A stretch of 64,000 bases of DNA from Rhizorhapis sp. SPR117 (GCF_021742065.1 NZ_JAKKIE010000020.1:1-64000); one strand, 5' to 3'; shown: positions 28,808 to 38,659, numbered from the stretch's first letter. Made by a program: numbers and translations. The notes: generated by a model not told the origin, from the letters alone.

Positions 28808-28820
28808 GCCGTTTTTCGGA

Positions 28821-28841
28821 AAGGCTGAGTGTTTCAGCCTT
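28821..28841 (+). terminator. First terminator-like hairpin after rplQ
   Basis: Perfect 8-bp arms (AAGGCTGA / TCAGCCTT) with a 5-base loop lie 13 bases after the rplQ stop. A short T pair follows. It is probably the first of tandem terminators. Confidence 0.6.
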
Positions 28842-28858
28842 CTAAGCTCATGCTTCAC

Positions 28859-28894
28859 AAACAGGCCGCGGCTTTCTAAGCTGGCGGCCTGTTT
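28859..28894 (+). terminator. Strong terminator after the ribosomal operon
   Basis: Perfect 11-bp arms (28859-28869 and 28884-28894) have a GC-rich core and an A/T-rich base, AAACAGGCCGC paired with GCGGCCTGTTT. The arm itself ends in TTT. This is the best Rho-independent terminator candidate in the window. Confidence 0.75.
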
Positions 28895-28919
28895 CACTAT
28901 GTTCTGGATATTCCGCTTC

Positions 28920-31063
28920 ATGAAAAAATCGACCTTTGCGCTGCCGCTGGCGGCGCTGGCGCTTGTGCCGGGGGCAAGCGTCGCCAATTCCAATGAGGCG
29001 GACCCGCTAAATTATCCGCAGGCCAGACGGCTTGATCTGGTTGAGGAGCAGTTCGGGGTGGCGGTCGCCGACCCCTATCGCTGGCTGGAAAATGATGTTC
29101 GTCAGGACAAAGAGGTGCATGAGTGGGTCAATGCTGAAAATGCGGTGACGCAATCCTATCTGGCCACTTTGCCGGGACGCGAGATATTGCAGAAACGCAT
29201 GGCCGCTCTGTTCGACCACGACCGCTACGGCACACCCCGCAAAGCCGGGACACGCTATTTCTATACCTATAATAGCGGTCTGCAGAACCAGTCACCGCTT
29301 TTTGTGCGGGAAGGATTGAGCGGCGAGCAGCAGCTGTTGCTCGATCCCAATGGGTTTTCGGCCGACGGTGCAACGGCGCTGGCGGAATGGGAGCCTTCGC
29401 GCGATGGCAGCCTTCTGCTTTATGCGGTGCAGGATGGTGGCACGGACTGGCGCACCTTGCATGTCGTTGATGTCGAAAAGGGACAAGTTCTCCCTGACGC
29501 AATTCGCTGGGTCAAATTTTCCGGGCTGGCTTGGGATGGCGAGGGGAAGGGATTTTTCTATTCGCGGTTCGATGCTCCTGCGGATGGCAAGACTACCTCA
29601 ATCAAAAAGTCTATTATCATCGCCTGGGCACATCGCAGGACAGCGACAGGTTGGTTTATGCAACGCCCGGACACCCACAAATGGGACATAATGCGCAAGT
29701 CAGCGATGACGGCAAATGGTTGTTAATCACATCCTCGCAAGGGACCGACGAACGCTATGAGCTGACCATCGCTGACCTTTCCGATCCCGCACGCAAGCCA
29801 TGGAAGCTGGTCAGGGGTCTGAATCATGAGTGGCGGCTGATCGGCAACGTTGGCGCACGGCTCTATTTTGTGACGGACAAGGACGCATCGCGCCTGCGGG
29901 TTGTCACGCTGGATGCCGAGAATCCTCGTGCCCCGCCCGTGGAGGTCTTACCGGAACGGGCCGAAACACTTGTCGGCGGATCGATGGTGGGAGACAAGAT
30001 CATCCTGGCCTATCTGCATGACGCAAAAACCGTTGCGGAGATGATCCATCTCGATGGCACTCCTGCGGGCGATGTGCCGATCCCCGGCATCGGCACTGCT
30101 GCAGGTTTTGGCGGCAAAGGCGGCGACCCTGAAACTTTCTTTGCCTTTTCCGGCTTCACCACGCCTACGACCATTTACCGGTTTGACACCGCCACGGGCG
30201 AAACGAGCGTCTTTGCGCAGCCCCAGGTTGACTTCGATCCCGCCGAGTATGTGACGCAGCAGATATTCTATCCCTCAAAGGACGGAACACAGGTGCCGAT
30301 GTTCCTGATCCGCCGTGCCGATGTGGTACAGAGCGGCAAACCCGCGCCAACCCTGCTCTATGCCTATGGCGGATTCAACATATCGCTGACGCCGGGATTC
30401 TCCGCGACACGACTGGCGTGGCTGGAACAGGGTGGCGCGGTCGCCATCGCCAATCTGCGCGGGGGCGGCGAATATGGGAAGGCATGGCATGATGCCGGTC
30501 GGCTATTGAACAAACAGAACGTGTTCGATGATTTCATTGCGGCGGGCGAATATCTGAAGGCGCAGGGCATTACTGGTGAACATCAGCTGGCGATTGAGGG
30601 GCGCTCCAACGGTGGATTGCTGGTCGGCGCGGTCGTTAATCAGAGGCCGGATCTGTTCGCCGCTGCCCTACCCGCAGTGGGGGTGATGGATATGCTGCGT
30701 TTCGACCGTTTTACGGCTGGCCGTTATTGGGTCGATGATTATGGCTATCCATCGAAAGAGGCCGATTTCCGTAATCTGTTGGGCTATTCACCCTACCATA
30801 ATGTCCGTGATGGCGTGGACTATCCCGCAATCATGGTGGTCACGGCGGACACCGACGATCGCGTGGTGCCGGGACATAGTTTCAAATATGCCGCTGCCCT
30901 GCAACATGCGGATATCGGGAGCAAACCGCATATCATTCGCATCGAAACGCGGGCGGGCCATGGATCAGGCAAGCCGACAGACAAAGTCATTGAAGAATAT
31001 GCCGACATGTACGCATTTATCGCCAAATGGACCGGCCTGAAGATTAAAAATATCTCCAGATAG
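28920..31063 (+). pseudogene. Exported prolyl oligopeptidase (S9A), frame broken once
   Basis: The first part (from the ATG at 28920) has a signal peptide ending near A-S-V-A-N and the propeller start with D-P-Y-R-W-L-E. It runs to about 29590. The remainder continues in another frame from about 29591 to 31063 with Y-L-N-Q-K-V-Y-Y-H-R. That part holds the intact catalytic domain, with E-G-R-S-N-G-G for the Ser, T-D-D-R-V-V-P for the Asp and A-G-H-G-S-G-K-P for the His. One missing base near 29588-29594 explains the break. Joined, it would give about 715 residues, normal for the family. Either the gene is inactive or the base call is wrong. A second, intact S9 peptidase is at 58088. Confidence 0.8.
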
Positions 31064-31102
31064 TCGCACCAAGCCGACCTGTAACGATGAAGGGAGGGGG
31101 GG

Positions 31103-32761
31103 TCAGTTCCGGGCGGCGCGGGCCTTGGCTATGGCGGCTTTCAGGGCATCATAGCCAACTGCGCCCGACAATACCTGATCGCCTACTACCCACGTTGGCG
31201 TGCCGGTCGCCTGCAATGATTGTGCAAGGCGCAGGTTGTTTGCGATTTCAGCGCTAATATCGCCTGCCGACATGCCGCTCGCCAGTGCGGCGGGGTCAAG
31301 GCCGACTTTCTTTGCGGCGGCCGCGATGCTTTCCTTTGATGGACGACCGGCGGCATAAAGTGCCCGGTGGAAGCGGCCATATTGGCCTTGCTTGGCGGCG
31401 TACAGGCTGGCCTTGGCTGCTTCGCCGCTTTCATCGCTGAGGATCGGCAACTCGCGGTAAACGACTTTCAGACCTTTATCCTGCGCGAGCAGCCGGTCAA
31501 TGTCGGGCAGGCTGGCCCGGCAATAGCCGCAGGCATAGTCGAAAAATTCGACGAGGACGACATCACCATCCTTTGCTCCATCAAATCCGCCCGCGAACGG
31601 CTTTTCCAATTCGGCCCGGTTGCGATCTACGATTGAGGACATGCGCTTTGCCTGCAGTCGGTCAATGGCCTCCGGAATGATTTCGGGATGTTCAAGAATA
31701 TAGTTGCGAACGATCATCTCCACCTGCGCGCGGTCCATCGCGCCAGTAGGCGTAGGCGATTGGGCAGCGGATAGATCGCTTGCTCCGCCTTGCAGCATCA
31801 GGGCGGCTACACCAGCGGCAGCAAGGAAGATGGTTGCGCCAAATGTCATCTGAAATGTCCTGTTCTGGTAAAACGGCAGGCTGCCGGTCGAAGAAAATAA
31901 TGCCGAGCCGAGCAATTTGAACGCCGCCCATCGGGGTGCCGTGCGCGATTGTACGGTGGCGGCATCGGCTGCCCGAACAGATTCCTGCAGAGGACTGGAT
32001 TCCGATATGGGCGGTATCTCTGCCTTCGCTGCCAACATACTGATGGGCCGCTCGACAGGTTGCTCGGGTTCATCAGCAAACAGGGGCAATGCGCCCTGCG
32101 CGCCGACCCAGCTGGAGCGAACGGGAGCGGGCAGCGCTTCACGTACATCCATGCCGTCAACCGCGACGCCTTCTTCCTTCAAGAGACGCATGAGTTCGGA
32201 AGGAACGGGCGGCGCTGGACTGTCTGCGCTTGCAGGCGTCGCGCGCGATGCCTTGGCTGCGGCTTTTTTCGTCGCTGCCTGCATGTGGCGGTCGGTAATC
32301 TGCGCACGTGCCCGGGCAAGCGCAGCTCGGATACTCTCCGCACGGTGGGCGATAGCCCGCCCGGCCCGTTGAGCTACAGCAGCGCCTTTCCTGCCAATCG
32401 TTGTGGCTATCGGCCCCGATCGCGCCTGAGCGGCATTGGCCGCACGGCGCGTAGCCGCAATGGTGGCACGGCCCGCGCGGACCGATCCAGCGCGGAGCTT
32501 TTCTGCCTTCTGCGGATAATTCTGCGCCTCCACCCATTTTCGTGTCAGGGCGATTCGAGCTGGCATATCGATCCGTTCGCCAAGGTCATGGGCGCGTCCC
32601 GGCAGGGTTTTGGCAAATGCGCCCCCTTTGACAAGCAACGGCCAGACCAGTTTGACAAAAGTTGCTGCTGCGGCTTTTCCGGTCTTTGTTGCGCGCTGCA
32701 ATGTGCCGGATGCGTCGTCCCGGCCTTTCGGCGTGTGAAATTGTCCTCGGTTGTCCCCCAT
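31103..32761 (-). CDS. Membrane-anchored DsbA-like thiol oxidoreductase with a long cytoplasmic N-terminus
   Basis: The C-terminal part (about 340-552) is a DsbA/Com1-type thioredoxin domain with F-F-D-Y-A-C-G-Y-C (active Cys 411 and 414) and the cis-Pro loop T-G-T-P-T. One membrane helix at about 305-323 precedes it, placing the domain in the periplasm. The first 300 residues are unusual. They are Ala/Arg/Lys-rich, probably helical, with no domain I recognise, and then Pro/Glu-rich. Typical relatives are about 200-280 residues. The gene begins eight bases after the M48 protease gene, so the two form one unit for envelope protein quality. Confidence 0.85.
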   Translation of the reverse strand: MGDNRGQFHTPKGRDDASGTLQRATKTGKAAAATFVKLVWPLLVKGGAFAKTLPGRAHDLGERIDMPARIALTRKWVEAQNYPQKAEKLRAGSVRAGRATIAATRRAANAAQARSGPIATTIGRKGAAVAQRAGRAIAHRAESIRAALARARAQITDRHMQAATKKAAAKASRATPASADSPAPPVPSELMRLLKEEGVAVDGMDVREALPAPVRSSWVGAQGALPLFADEPEQPVERPISMLAAKAEIPPISESSPLQESVRAADAATVQSRTAPRWAAFKLLGSALFSSTGSLPFYQNRTFQMTFGATIFLAAAGVAALMLQGGASDLSAAQSPTPTGAMDRAQVEMIVRNYILEHPEIIPEAIDRLQAKRMSSIVDRNRAELEKPFAGGFDGAKDGDVVLVEFFDYACGYCRASLPDIDRLLAQDKGLKVVYRELPILSDESGEAAKASLYAAKQGQYGRFHRALYAAGRPSKESIAAAAKKVGLDPAALASGMSAGDISAEIANNLRLAQSLQATGTPTWVVGDQVLSGAVGYDALKAAIAKARAARN

Positions 32762-32769
32762 TGCGGCGC

Positions 32770-34110
32770 CTATCGTTTCTTTTTGCTGTCAACGGCAAAG
32801 CGCGTGACCATCGCTATATCCTGCGCCCGCAGCCAGTCGGGCGTGCCTTGCTTTATTCCGGCCATAGCGGCTTCGGCGCTGAGCAGGGCCAATGCAGGCT
32901 TTCCGGTCATCTGATAACGTTCCGCCGTGGCCAGTGCCGCTCGCGCCGTATCGCCCTGCCGCTCATAAACAACACCAAGCTGATACCAGGCGAAAGGGTT
33001 GTCCTTGTCCTTGTTAACGGCTGATTTGAGAACTTTTGCGGCTTCCGGCAGATAGCTGTTGTCGTCGGTCGCGACCAGCGCGTGACCGAGCAAGGCGGCA
33101 ATTAATGGCTGGCTGCCCGTTTCTGCGACGGCACGGCGGAGCGGTGGAATGGCCTCTGCCGGATGTCCCGATTCCAGTAATATCTGCCCTTCCAGTTCCA
33201 GGAAATAAGGGTCGTCCGGCGCCATGGCGAGAAGGCCATTCACCTCGGCTGCCGCTTTGTCGGGATAGGCGGATTTGTGCCAGGCATAAGCGCGCGCATA
33301 GCGCGCGGGAATGCTCTTGTCCGTTTCCGGGTAAAGGCGAAGCGTTTGGGTGGGATCCGAAACAAAGCCCACCAGCTTTGCCTTTACCCGTTCAAAGCGC
33401 GCCTCCAATTTCGGGTCTATGGGTTTGTCCCACGCCGGGTCCTTGCGATATACTTCACCCAGCACGGCCATACGCTCGCCGGATAGCGGGTGGGTACGGG
33501 CATAGCTGTCGGTCTGGGGAATGGCGAGGCGGAATTCCTGATTCTGCAGCTTCTTGAAAAAGGCAAGGCTGCCCCGTCCGGTAACCCCTGCCCTGGACAA
33601 ATAGCGCGCACCGGCAAGATCGGCGGAACTTTCCTGATTGCGTGAAAAAGACAGATATTTGCCCATCGCGGCCTGTTGACCAGCGGCCATGATACCCATG
33701 CCCGCTTCGGCACCACCCGCAGCCATGGCCGCCGCGCCGAGCAGGAGGCTGAGCAGGGTGATGCCTGTTGCGGCCTTTATGCCTTCACTTGACCGTATGA
33801 TATGGCCGCCCTCGATATGGCCCAGTTCATGTGCAATGACGCCCTGCAACTGGTTCACATCATCGGCTTTTGCGACAAGGCCGCTGTGTATCCAGACGAT
33901 CTGACCGCCAGCGACGAAGGCGTTGATCTCCGGGTCATTAATCAACAGTACCTGAACATTATGAGGATCAAGCCCGGCCGCCTTAACAAGAGGTGCGGAA
34001 ATCTCATTGAACAGCGCCTCTGTTTCCGCATCCCGCAGAATTTGCTGTGCCACAGCAGGCTGCACAATCAGCAGCATGGACAGGAGCAGAAGGGCAAGGC
34101 CGCGAAGCAT
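32770..34110 (-). CDS. M48-family metalloprotease with TPRs (BepA-like)
   Basis: The 446-residue periplasmic protein has a signal peptide ending A-V-A-Q. The zinc motif H-E-L-G-H is at residues 94-98, and the third ligand is in N-Q-E-S-S-A-D. The C-terminal half has TPR-like helices. In E. coli, BepA of this layout degrades or assists outer-membrane proteins during assembly, so a similar role here is inference. The ATG at 34110 has a perfect AGGAGG six bases upstream, which rules out the longer frame to 34209. It is followed closely by the DsbA-like gene. Confidence 0.9.
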   Translation of the reverse strand: MLRGLALLLLSMLLIVQPAVAQQILRDAETEALFNEISAPLVKAAGLDPHNVQVLLINDPEINAFVAGGQIVWIHSGLVAKADDVNQLQGVIAHELGHIEGGHIIRSSEGIKAATGITLLSLLLGAAAMAAGGAEAGMGIMAAGQQAAMGKYLSFSRNQESSADLAGARYLSRAGVTGRGSLAFFKKLQNQEFRLAIPQTDSYARTHPLSGERMAVLGEVYRKDPAWDKPIDPKLEARFERVKAKLVGFVSDPTQTLRLYPETDKSIPARYARAYAWHKSAYPDKAAAEVNGLLAMAPDDPYFLELEGQILLESGHPAEAIPPLRRAVAETGSQPLIAALLGHALVATDDNSYLPEAAKVLKSAVNKDKDNPFAWYQLGVVYERQGDTARAALATAERYQMTGKPALALLSAEAAMAGIKQGTPDWLRAQDIAMVTRFAVDSKKKR

Positions 34111-34257
34111 GTGCCTCCTATCGGCTATAAACCGCAGCCGATCAACGGAAAGGGACGGTATCATCGACGCTTCATGGCGCAACGGGGCTGAACCGGGGAT
34201 GAAATGCATGACCCTCCGCCCCGAGCAAGGGGAAGCAGGGCCATGCCAGAAGGTCCG

Positions 34258-36930
34258 TCAGTTACCGAAGGTGCGTTGCCACCAGCCACGGCGAAGTGCG
34301 CCATCCTCGTCGGTTTCACCGTCATCACTATTATTATTGGAGTCATTGGCTGGCGTCTGCGCCGTAGTTGGCGATGATTCCGGTTGCGCAGTGCTGTCGG
34401 CAGCGACCTCTTCCGCCACAGTATCGATAGCAGGTTCAGCCTTTTTCCCTCGCGTACGCTTGGGCTTCTCAGTTACCGGCTCAACGGCAGGTGCGGCGTC
34501 GACCTGTGTGGTTTCCGGTTCGGTCTTTGGCGCAGCTTTGCGGCGGGTGCGCTTGGGCTTTTCCGCAACCGGCGCTTCGACGGCTTCAGCTTCGACCGGA
34601 GTTTCAGCAGTCGGCATTTCAGGAGCGGCGGTCGTTTCGGCCACTGCAGCTTCCTGCGCATCGTCTTTGCGCGCGCGTGGGCGACGGCGTGTCTTCTTGG
34701 GCGCGGCCTCTTCCGCTACTTCAGAGGACGATTCAGGAGTTGCCTCTGCGGGGACATGGGCAGCAGCGGATGGTTCGACCTCCGTTTCCACTCCTGCGCC
34801 TTCCGTGCCCGCTTCGCTGACAGCATCGACAGCTTCTCCTCCACGGCGGCGGCGGCCGCCGCGGCGGCCACGGCGACTGCGACGAGGATTGGCTTCTTCG
34901 TCTTCGGACGCATCAATTCCGATGGCGCCATCTTCCTGGGTCTGTGCTGTGCCGGCATCCTCTGCCATTTCCGCGCTGACAGCATGGGCCTGACCTTCGG
35001 TGGTTTCGCCATCGGTTTGTTCGGGCCGTTCATCGCGGCGGCCACGGCGGCCACGACGACGACGACGGCGACGGCTGCCACCTTCGCCTTCCTCACGCTC
35101 TTTACGCTCGGCAGTCGTTTCGTTGGCTATCTCCGCCTCGATCTCTTCGTCCACTTCCTCGTCGAGGATGTCCTCTTCCTCTTCCTCAACGATGGGAGCA
35201 AAAGTAACGATGTTCGCAGGGCGCGGACCGCTGGCCTCAACAGACATGCGGGCGCCTTCGGTTTCGCCATCAGGCAGGATGACGATCTTGACGCCATAGC
35301 GCGTTTCGATCTCATCGATTTCGGCGCGCTTATTGTTCAGAACGTAAAAAGCGGCTTCCTGGCTGGCGCGCAGGGTCACGATGATGCCGCGACCGCGTGC
35401 GGCCTCTTCCTCCAGCAAACGAAGTGCGGAAAGGCCCGCCGAGGAGGCGGTACGGACAAGGCCCGTGCCCTCGCAATGCGGACATTCGCGCGTCGATGCC
35501 TCCAGTACGCCGGTGCGCAGGCGCTGGCGGCTCATTTCCATCAGGCCGAAGCCAGAAATGCGACCTACCTGAATACGCGCGCGGTCGTCCCTCAACGCAT
35601 CCTTCATTGCCTTTTCGACTTTGCGGATGTTGGAGTTGTGCTCCATGTCGATAAAGTCGATAACGACCAGACCCGCCATGTCGCGCAATTTCAATTGGCG
35701 CGCAATTTCGCGGGCGGCTTCCAGATTGGTCGCAACAGCGGTCTGTTCGATGCCATGTTCGCGCGTCGACCGCCCAGAGTTGATGTCGATCGAAACCAGG
35801 GCTTCGGTGGGGTTGATGACCAGATAGCCACCCGATTTCAATTGCACCACTGGATGATACATGGCGGCAAGCTGATCCTCGACGCCATGCCGCTGGAACA
35901 GCGAAACCGCATCGGCATATTGCTGCACCCGGCGCGCATGGCTGGGCATCAACAGCTTCATGAAATCCTTGGCGGCGCGGTAGCCGTCCTCGCCCTCGAT
36001 CAGCACCTCCTCAATGTCGCGATTATATATGTCGCGAATGGCGCGCTTGATGAGATCGCTGTCATTGTGGATGAGTTCGGGCGCCGATGCCTTCAGCGTC
36101 TTTTCGCGAATCTCGTCCCACAGGCGCGCGAGATAATCGAAGTCGCGCTTGATTTCCGGCTTCGTGCGCTGCAACCCGGCGGTGCGGACGATACAGCCCA
36201 TTGTGCTGGGCAGCTTCATTTCCGCAATAATGGACTTCAACCGCTTGCGGTCGGCCACATTGCTGATCTTGCGCGAAATGCCGCCGCCATGGCTGGTGTT
36301 GGGCATCAGTACGCAATAGCGACCGGCCAGGCTCAGATATGTTGTGAGCGCCGCACCCTTGTTGCCGCGTTCTTCCTTGACGACCTGCACCAGCAGCACC
36401 TGCCGCCGACGAATGACGTCCTGGATCTTGTACCGACGGCGCAGCGCCATGCGTTTGCGGCGTAGATCGTCCGCAGCACCATCGCCGTTGCGGGCTTTGG
36501 CAGGAGGGGCGGACTCTTCGTTCCCGTCATGGTCGTCCTCGCCCTCTTCGTCATCAAGAGCGGCGGGCGGAGCCATGTCTTCCAGTTCGCCTTCGCCGTC
36601 CGCATCCTCCTCCTCGGCTCGAAGTGCGGCTTCCTCTGCGGCATGCTCGGCCTCTTCGGCGAGCAATGCCTCCCGATCTTCGCGCGGAATCTGATAATAG
36701 TCGGGGTGGATTTCCGAAAAAGCCAGGAAGCCATGGCGATTGCCGCCATAGTCCACGAACGCCGCCTGAAGCGACGGTTCAACTCGCGTGACCTTGGCTA
36801 GATAGATATTCCCTTTGAGCTGTTTGTGCTCGGCGGATTCGAAATCAAATTCCTCGATCCGGTTTCCCTTGACGACGGCAACCCGGGTTTCTTCCCGGTG
36901 GCGCGCGTCGATCAGCATACGCATTGTCAT
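34258..36930 (-). CDS. rne: Ribonuclease E/G family endoribonuclease
   Basis: This is the main mRNA-decay and rRNA-processing endonuclease. The 890-residue protein has an N-terminal S1 domain interrupted by an acidic Glu/Asp-rich insertion (about 92-150), as in alphaproteobacteria. The catalytic acidic residues are in V-S-I-D-I-N-S-G and V-V-I-D-F-I-D-M, and the zinc-link C-P-H-C is near 482. The C-terminal 320 residues are disordered and alternate Arg-rich patches with Ala/Glu/Lys-Pro repeats (K-P-K-R-T-R). They probably bind RNA and degradosome partners, and end in W-W-Q-R-T-F. GGAG lies eight bases before the ATG at 36930. Confidence 0.95.
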   Translation of the reverse strand: MTMRMLIDARHREETRVAVVKGNRIEEFDFESAEHKQLKGNIYLAKVTRVEPSLQAAFVDYGGNRHGFLAFSEIHPDYYQIPREDREALLAEEAEHAAEEAALRAEEEDADGEGELEDMAPPAALDDEEGEDDHDGNEESAPPAKARNGDGAADDLRRKRMALRRRYKIQDVIRRRQVLLVQVVKEERGNKGAALTTYLSLAGRYCVLMPNTSHGGGISRKISNVADRKRLKSIIAEMKLPSTMGCIVRTAGLQRTKPEIKRDFDYLARLWDEIREKTLKASAPELIHNDSDLIKRAIRDIYNRDIEEVLIEGEDGYRAAKDFMKLLMPSHARRVQQYADAVSLFQRHGVEDQLAAMYHPVVQLKSGGYLVINPTEALVSIDINSGRSTREHGIEQTAVATNLEAAREIARQLKLRDMAGLVVIDFIDMEHNSNIRKVEKAMKDALRDDRARIQVGRISGFGLMEMSRQRLRTGVLEASTRECPHCEGTGLVRTASSAGLSALRLLEEEAARGRGIIVTLRASQEAAFYVLNNKRAEIDEIETRYGVKIVILPDGETEGARMSVEASGPRPANIVTFAPIVEEEEEDILDEEVDEEIEAEIANETTAERKEREEGEGGSRRRRRRRGRRGRRDERPEQTDGETTEGQAHAVSAEMAEDAGTAQTQEDGAIGIDASEDEEANPRRSRRGRRGGRRRRGGEAVDAVSEAGTEGAGVETEVEPSAAAHVPAEATPESSSEVAEEAAPKKTRRRPRARKDDAQEAAVAETTAAPEMPTAETPVEAEAVEAPVAEKPKRTRRKAAPKTEPETTQVDAAPAVEPVTEKPKRTRGKKAEPAIDTVAEEVAADSTAQPESSPTTAQTPANDSNNNSDDGETDEDGALRRGWWQRTFGN

Positions 36931-37405
36931 GTATTATACTCCAGGCATGGCGGCCCGCGGCCAGGCGGCGGGGGGCCATGCGATATGAAAAAAGCAAACG
37001 CGGCGCTGTGCGCCGGTCGTTCGCAGGGGTGTGAAGAGTGGAATGTGCCTCTACTGCATAGGCATGGCCGGCAATTTTGCCCGGCCGCGACAGTCGCATC
37101 CATACGCCAAGACCCATAGATGGGTTTTGGAGTCGGGAAGAAAAATGCCTCATGCAGCGTCAACCTGTCTGATCGCCATCAATTATGGCGATTCGCGAAA
37201 CCCGATATTGACCAGAAAAATCAATGCGGGACCCTTTACCGCTAGCACCGGAAGTGGGAACGAGCAATGTCTCCTATAAATTTATTGCGCCACGACGGAA
37301 CAAAGCATCCTTAATGGTGCGTTTACGATTTCGCTTTATGGGGGGCGAGCGGCTTTTTGCTCAATGCCGCCTTCGGCGCGATGACAGAGGCAAAAGGCAC
37401 AATTT
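36931..37405. promoter_or_regulatory. Gap between rne and the amidase gene, structured rne leader
   Basis: This 475-base divergent gap has no convincing gene. The rne side holds several inverted repeats that would fold in the mRNA. One pairs the segments at about 36945-36956 and 36972-36983 (10 of 12 pairs) just upstream of the ribosome site. Others are GGCCGG/CCGGCC at 37066-37086, ACCCAT/ATGGGT at 37112-37125, and ATCGCCAT/ATGGCGAT (8-bp arms, 5-base loop) at 37172-37192. RNase E is known to autoregulate through its 5' UTR in enteric bacteria. A similar role here is inference. The remainder toward 37405 should contain both promoters, which I could not place. Confidence 0.5.
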
Positions 37406-38659
37406 ATGAAATTTGGCTGGACCTGGGCACGCACGGCACGCAAATATGCACCCATGTTCCTGTTTTTTATATTGGCCGCCACGATGTTCGCTGCCCCGGC
37501 TGAGGCGGGCACCATCAATGCCGTCCAGGTGAATGGCGACACGGTCACTGTTCGCTTTGATGAAAGCGTCAGCGGCGCTTCCGCCTTTCTGTTGGATGCA
37601 CCACGGCGCATCGCCCTTGACATCAAGGGCGCGCAGCCGGGTGCTGGCGGCGTGGCACGCGGTGTCGTCTCCGCAATTCGTCAGGGCCAGTTCGACCCAA
37701 GCACGGCACGGGTCGTTTTCGATCTTTCGCGCCCCGCGATCATATCGGGTGGCCAGTTTGCTGCGGACGGCAAGACGCTGACATTATCGCTTCGCAATGC
37801 GGATGCTCGTGATTTTAGCGCCGCAGCCGCCCGCGGGCGGAGTGCGTTTGACCCGCCGGCTGCAAACGCCGCGCGCACGCCCAGCAGGACGCACGGCATC
37901 ACGGTCGCCATTCCGCAGCCTGCAAAGGGCGTTGACCTGCCCCGGGTGGCTGGCCCCGCCGACGACAGCCGGCCGCTGGTCGTGATCGATGCAGGCCATG
38001 GCGGGCATGACCCTGGTGCGCTCAACAAGGAACTCGGCACGCGCGAAAAGGACATCACCTTGGCGGTCGCCCGGGCGATTCGTCGTGAACTGTTGAAATC
38101 CGGGCGCGTGCGCGTGGCCCTGACCCGTAACGACGACCGGTTTCTGGTGCTGGAAGAGCGTTATGGCATTGCACGCAGGATGAAGGCGGACCTGTTCATT
38201 TCCGTTCATGCGGATGCGGCCGAAAATGAGGATGCGCACGGCGCGACCATATACACGCTTTCCGAAGTCGCGTCGGACCGCGAGGCGGCCAGACTGGCCG
38301 CGCGCGAGAACAAATCCGACATTATCAACGGCGTCAATCTGGGCGACCAGAGCAGCGATGTGTCCTCGATCCTGATTGACCTGACACAACGTGAGACGAT
38401 GAACATATCATCCAGCTTCGCCAAATTGTTACAGCGGGAGGCTGCTCCGCTGGTTGATTTTCGTTCCGCCTATCATCGTTTCGCTTCGCTGATCGTGCTC
38501 AAGGCGCCCGACACGCCGTCGATTCTGTTCGAAACCGGCTATATCACCAATGCCGATGACGTGCGGTTCCTGACATCGCCGGAAGGACAGTCGAAAATCG
38601 CGCAAGGCGTGGCAAGGGCTATTGAGATCCATTTTGCGCGCAAGCTGGTCCAAAACTAG
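37406..38659 (+). CDS. N-acetylmuramoyl-L-alanine amidase (AmiC-like)
   Basis: This exported enzyme cleaves the bond between MurNAc and L-Ala during cell separation. The 417-residue protein has a signal peptide ending A-E-A, an N-terminal AMIN domain (about 36-135) and a C-terminal Amidase_3 domain (about 194-412). Zinc ligands are visible in I-D-A-G-H-G-G, G-T-R-E-K-D and S-V-H-A-D, with the catalytic Glu in F-E-T-G-Y. PBP1A is encoded just downstream on the same strand, a frequent arrangement in alphaproteobacteria. Confidence 0.94.
   Translation: MKFGWTWARTARKYAPMFLFFILAATMFAAPAEAGTINAVQVNGDTVTVRFDESVSGASAFLLDAPRRIALDIKGAQPGAGGVARGVVSAIRQGQFDPSTARVVFDLSRPAIISGGQFAADGKTLTLSLRNADARDFSAAAARGRSAFDPPAANAARTPSRTHGITVAIPQPAKGVDLPRVAGPADDSRPLVVIDAGHGGHDPGALNKELGTREKDITLAVARAIRRELLKSGRVRVALTRNDDRFLVLEERYGIARRMKADLFISVHADAAENEDAHGATIYTLSEVASDREAARLAARENKSDIINGVNLGDQSSDVSSILIDLTQRETMNISSSFAKLLQREAAPLVDFRSAYHRFASLIVLKAPDTPSILFETGYITNADDVRFLTSPEGQSKIAQGVARAIEIHFARKLVQN

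Noticed and set aside
31949..32914. Plus-strand frame opposite the DsbA-like gene
   Set aside because: Low-complexity Arg/Cys-rich translation, no ribosome site, antisense to a real gene.
34258..35200. Repeats in the rne tail as a CRISPR or tandem array
   Set aside because: They are imperfect coding repeats of Lys-Pro-Lys-Arg and Arg-rich patches, typical for RNase E tails, with no spacer structure.
34384..36465. Long open frame (about 690 codons) on the plus strand opposite rne
   Set aside because: It mirrors the codon pattern of the GC-rich rne gene and its repeats. It has no ribosome site, no family-like motif and repetitive composition. It is a shadow frame.
37031..37279. Small plus-strand frames in the rne-amidase gap
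   Set aside because: They cover the hairpins of the rne leader, lack ribosome sites and show no protein-like composition.
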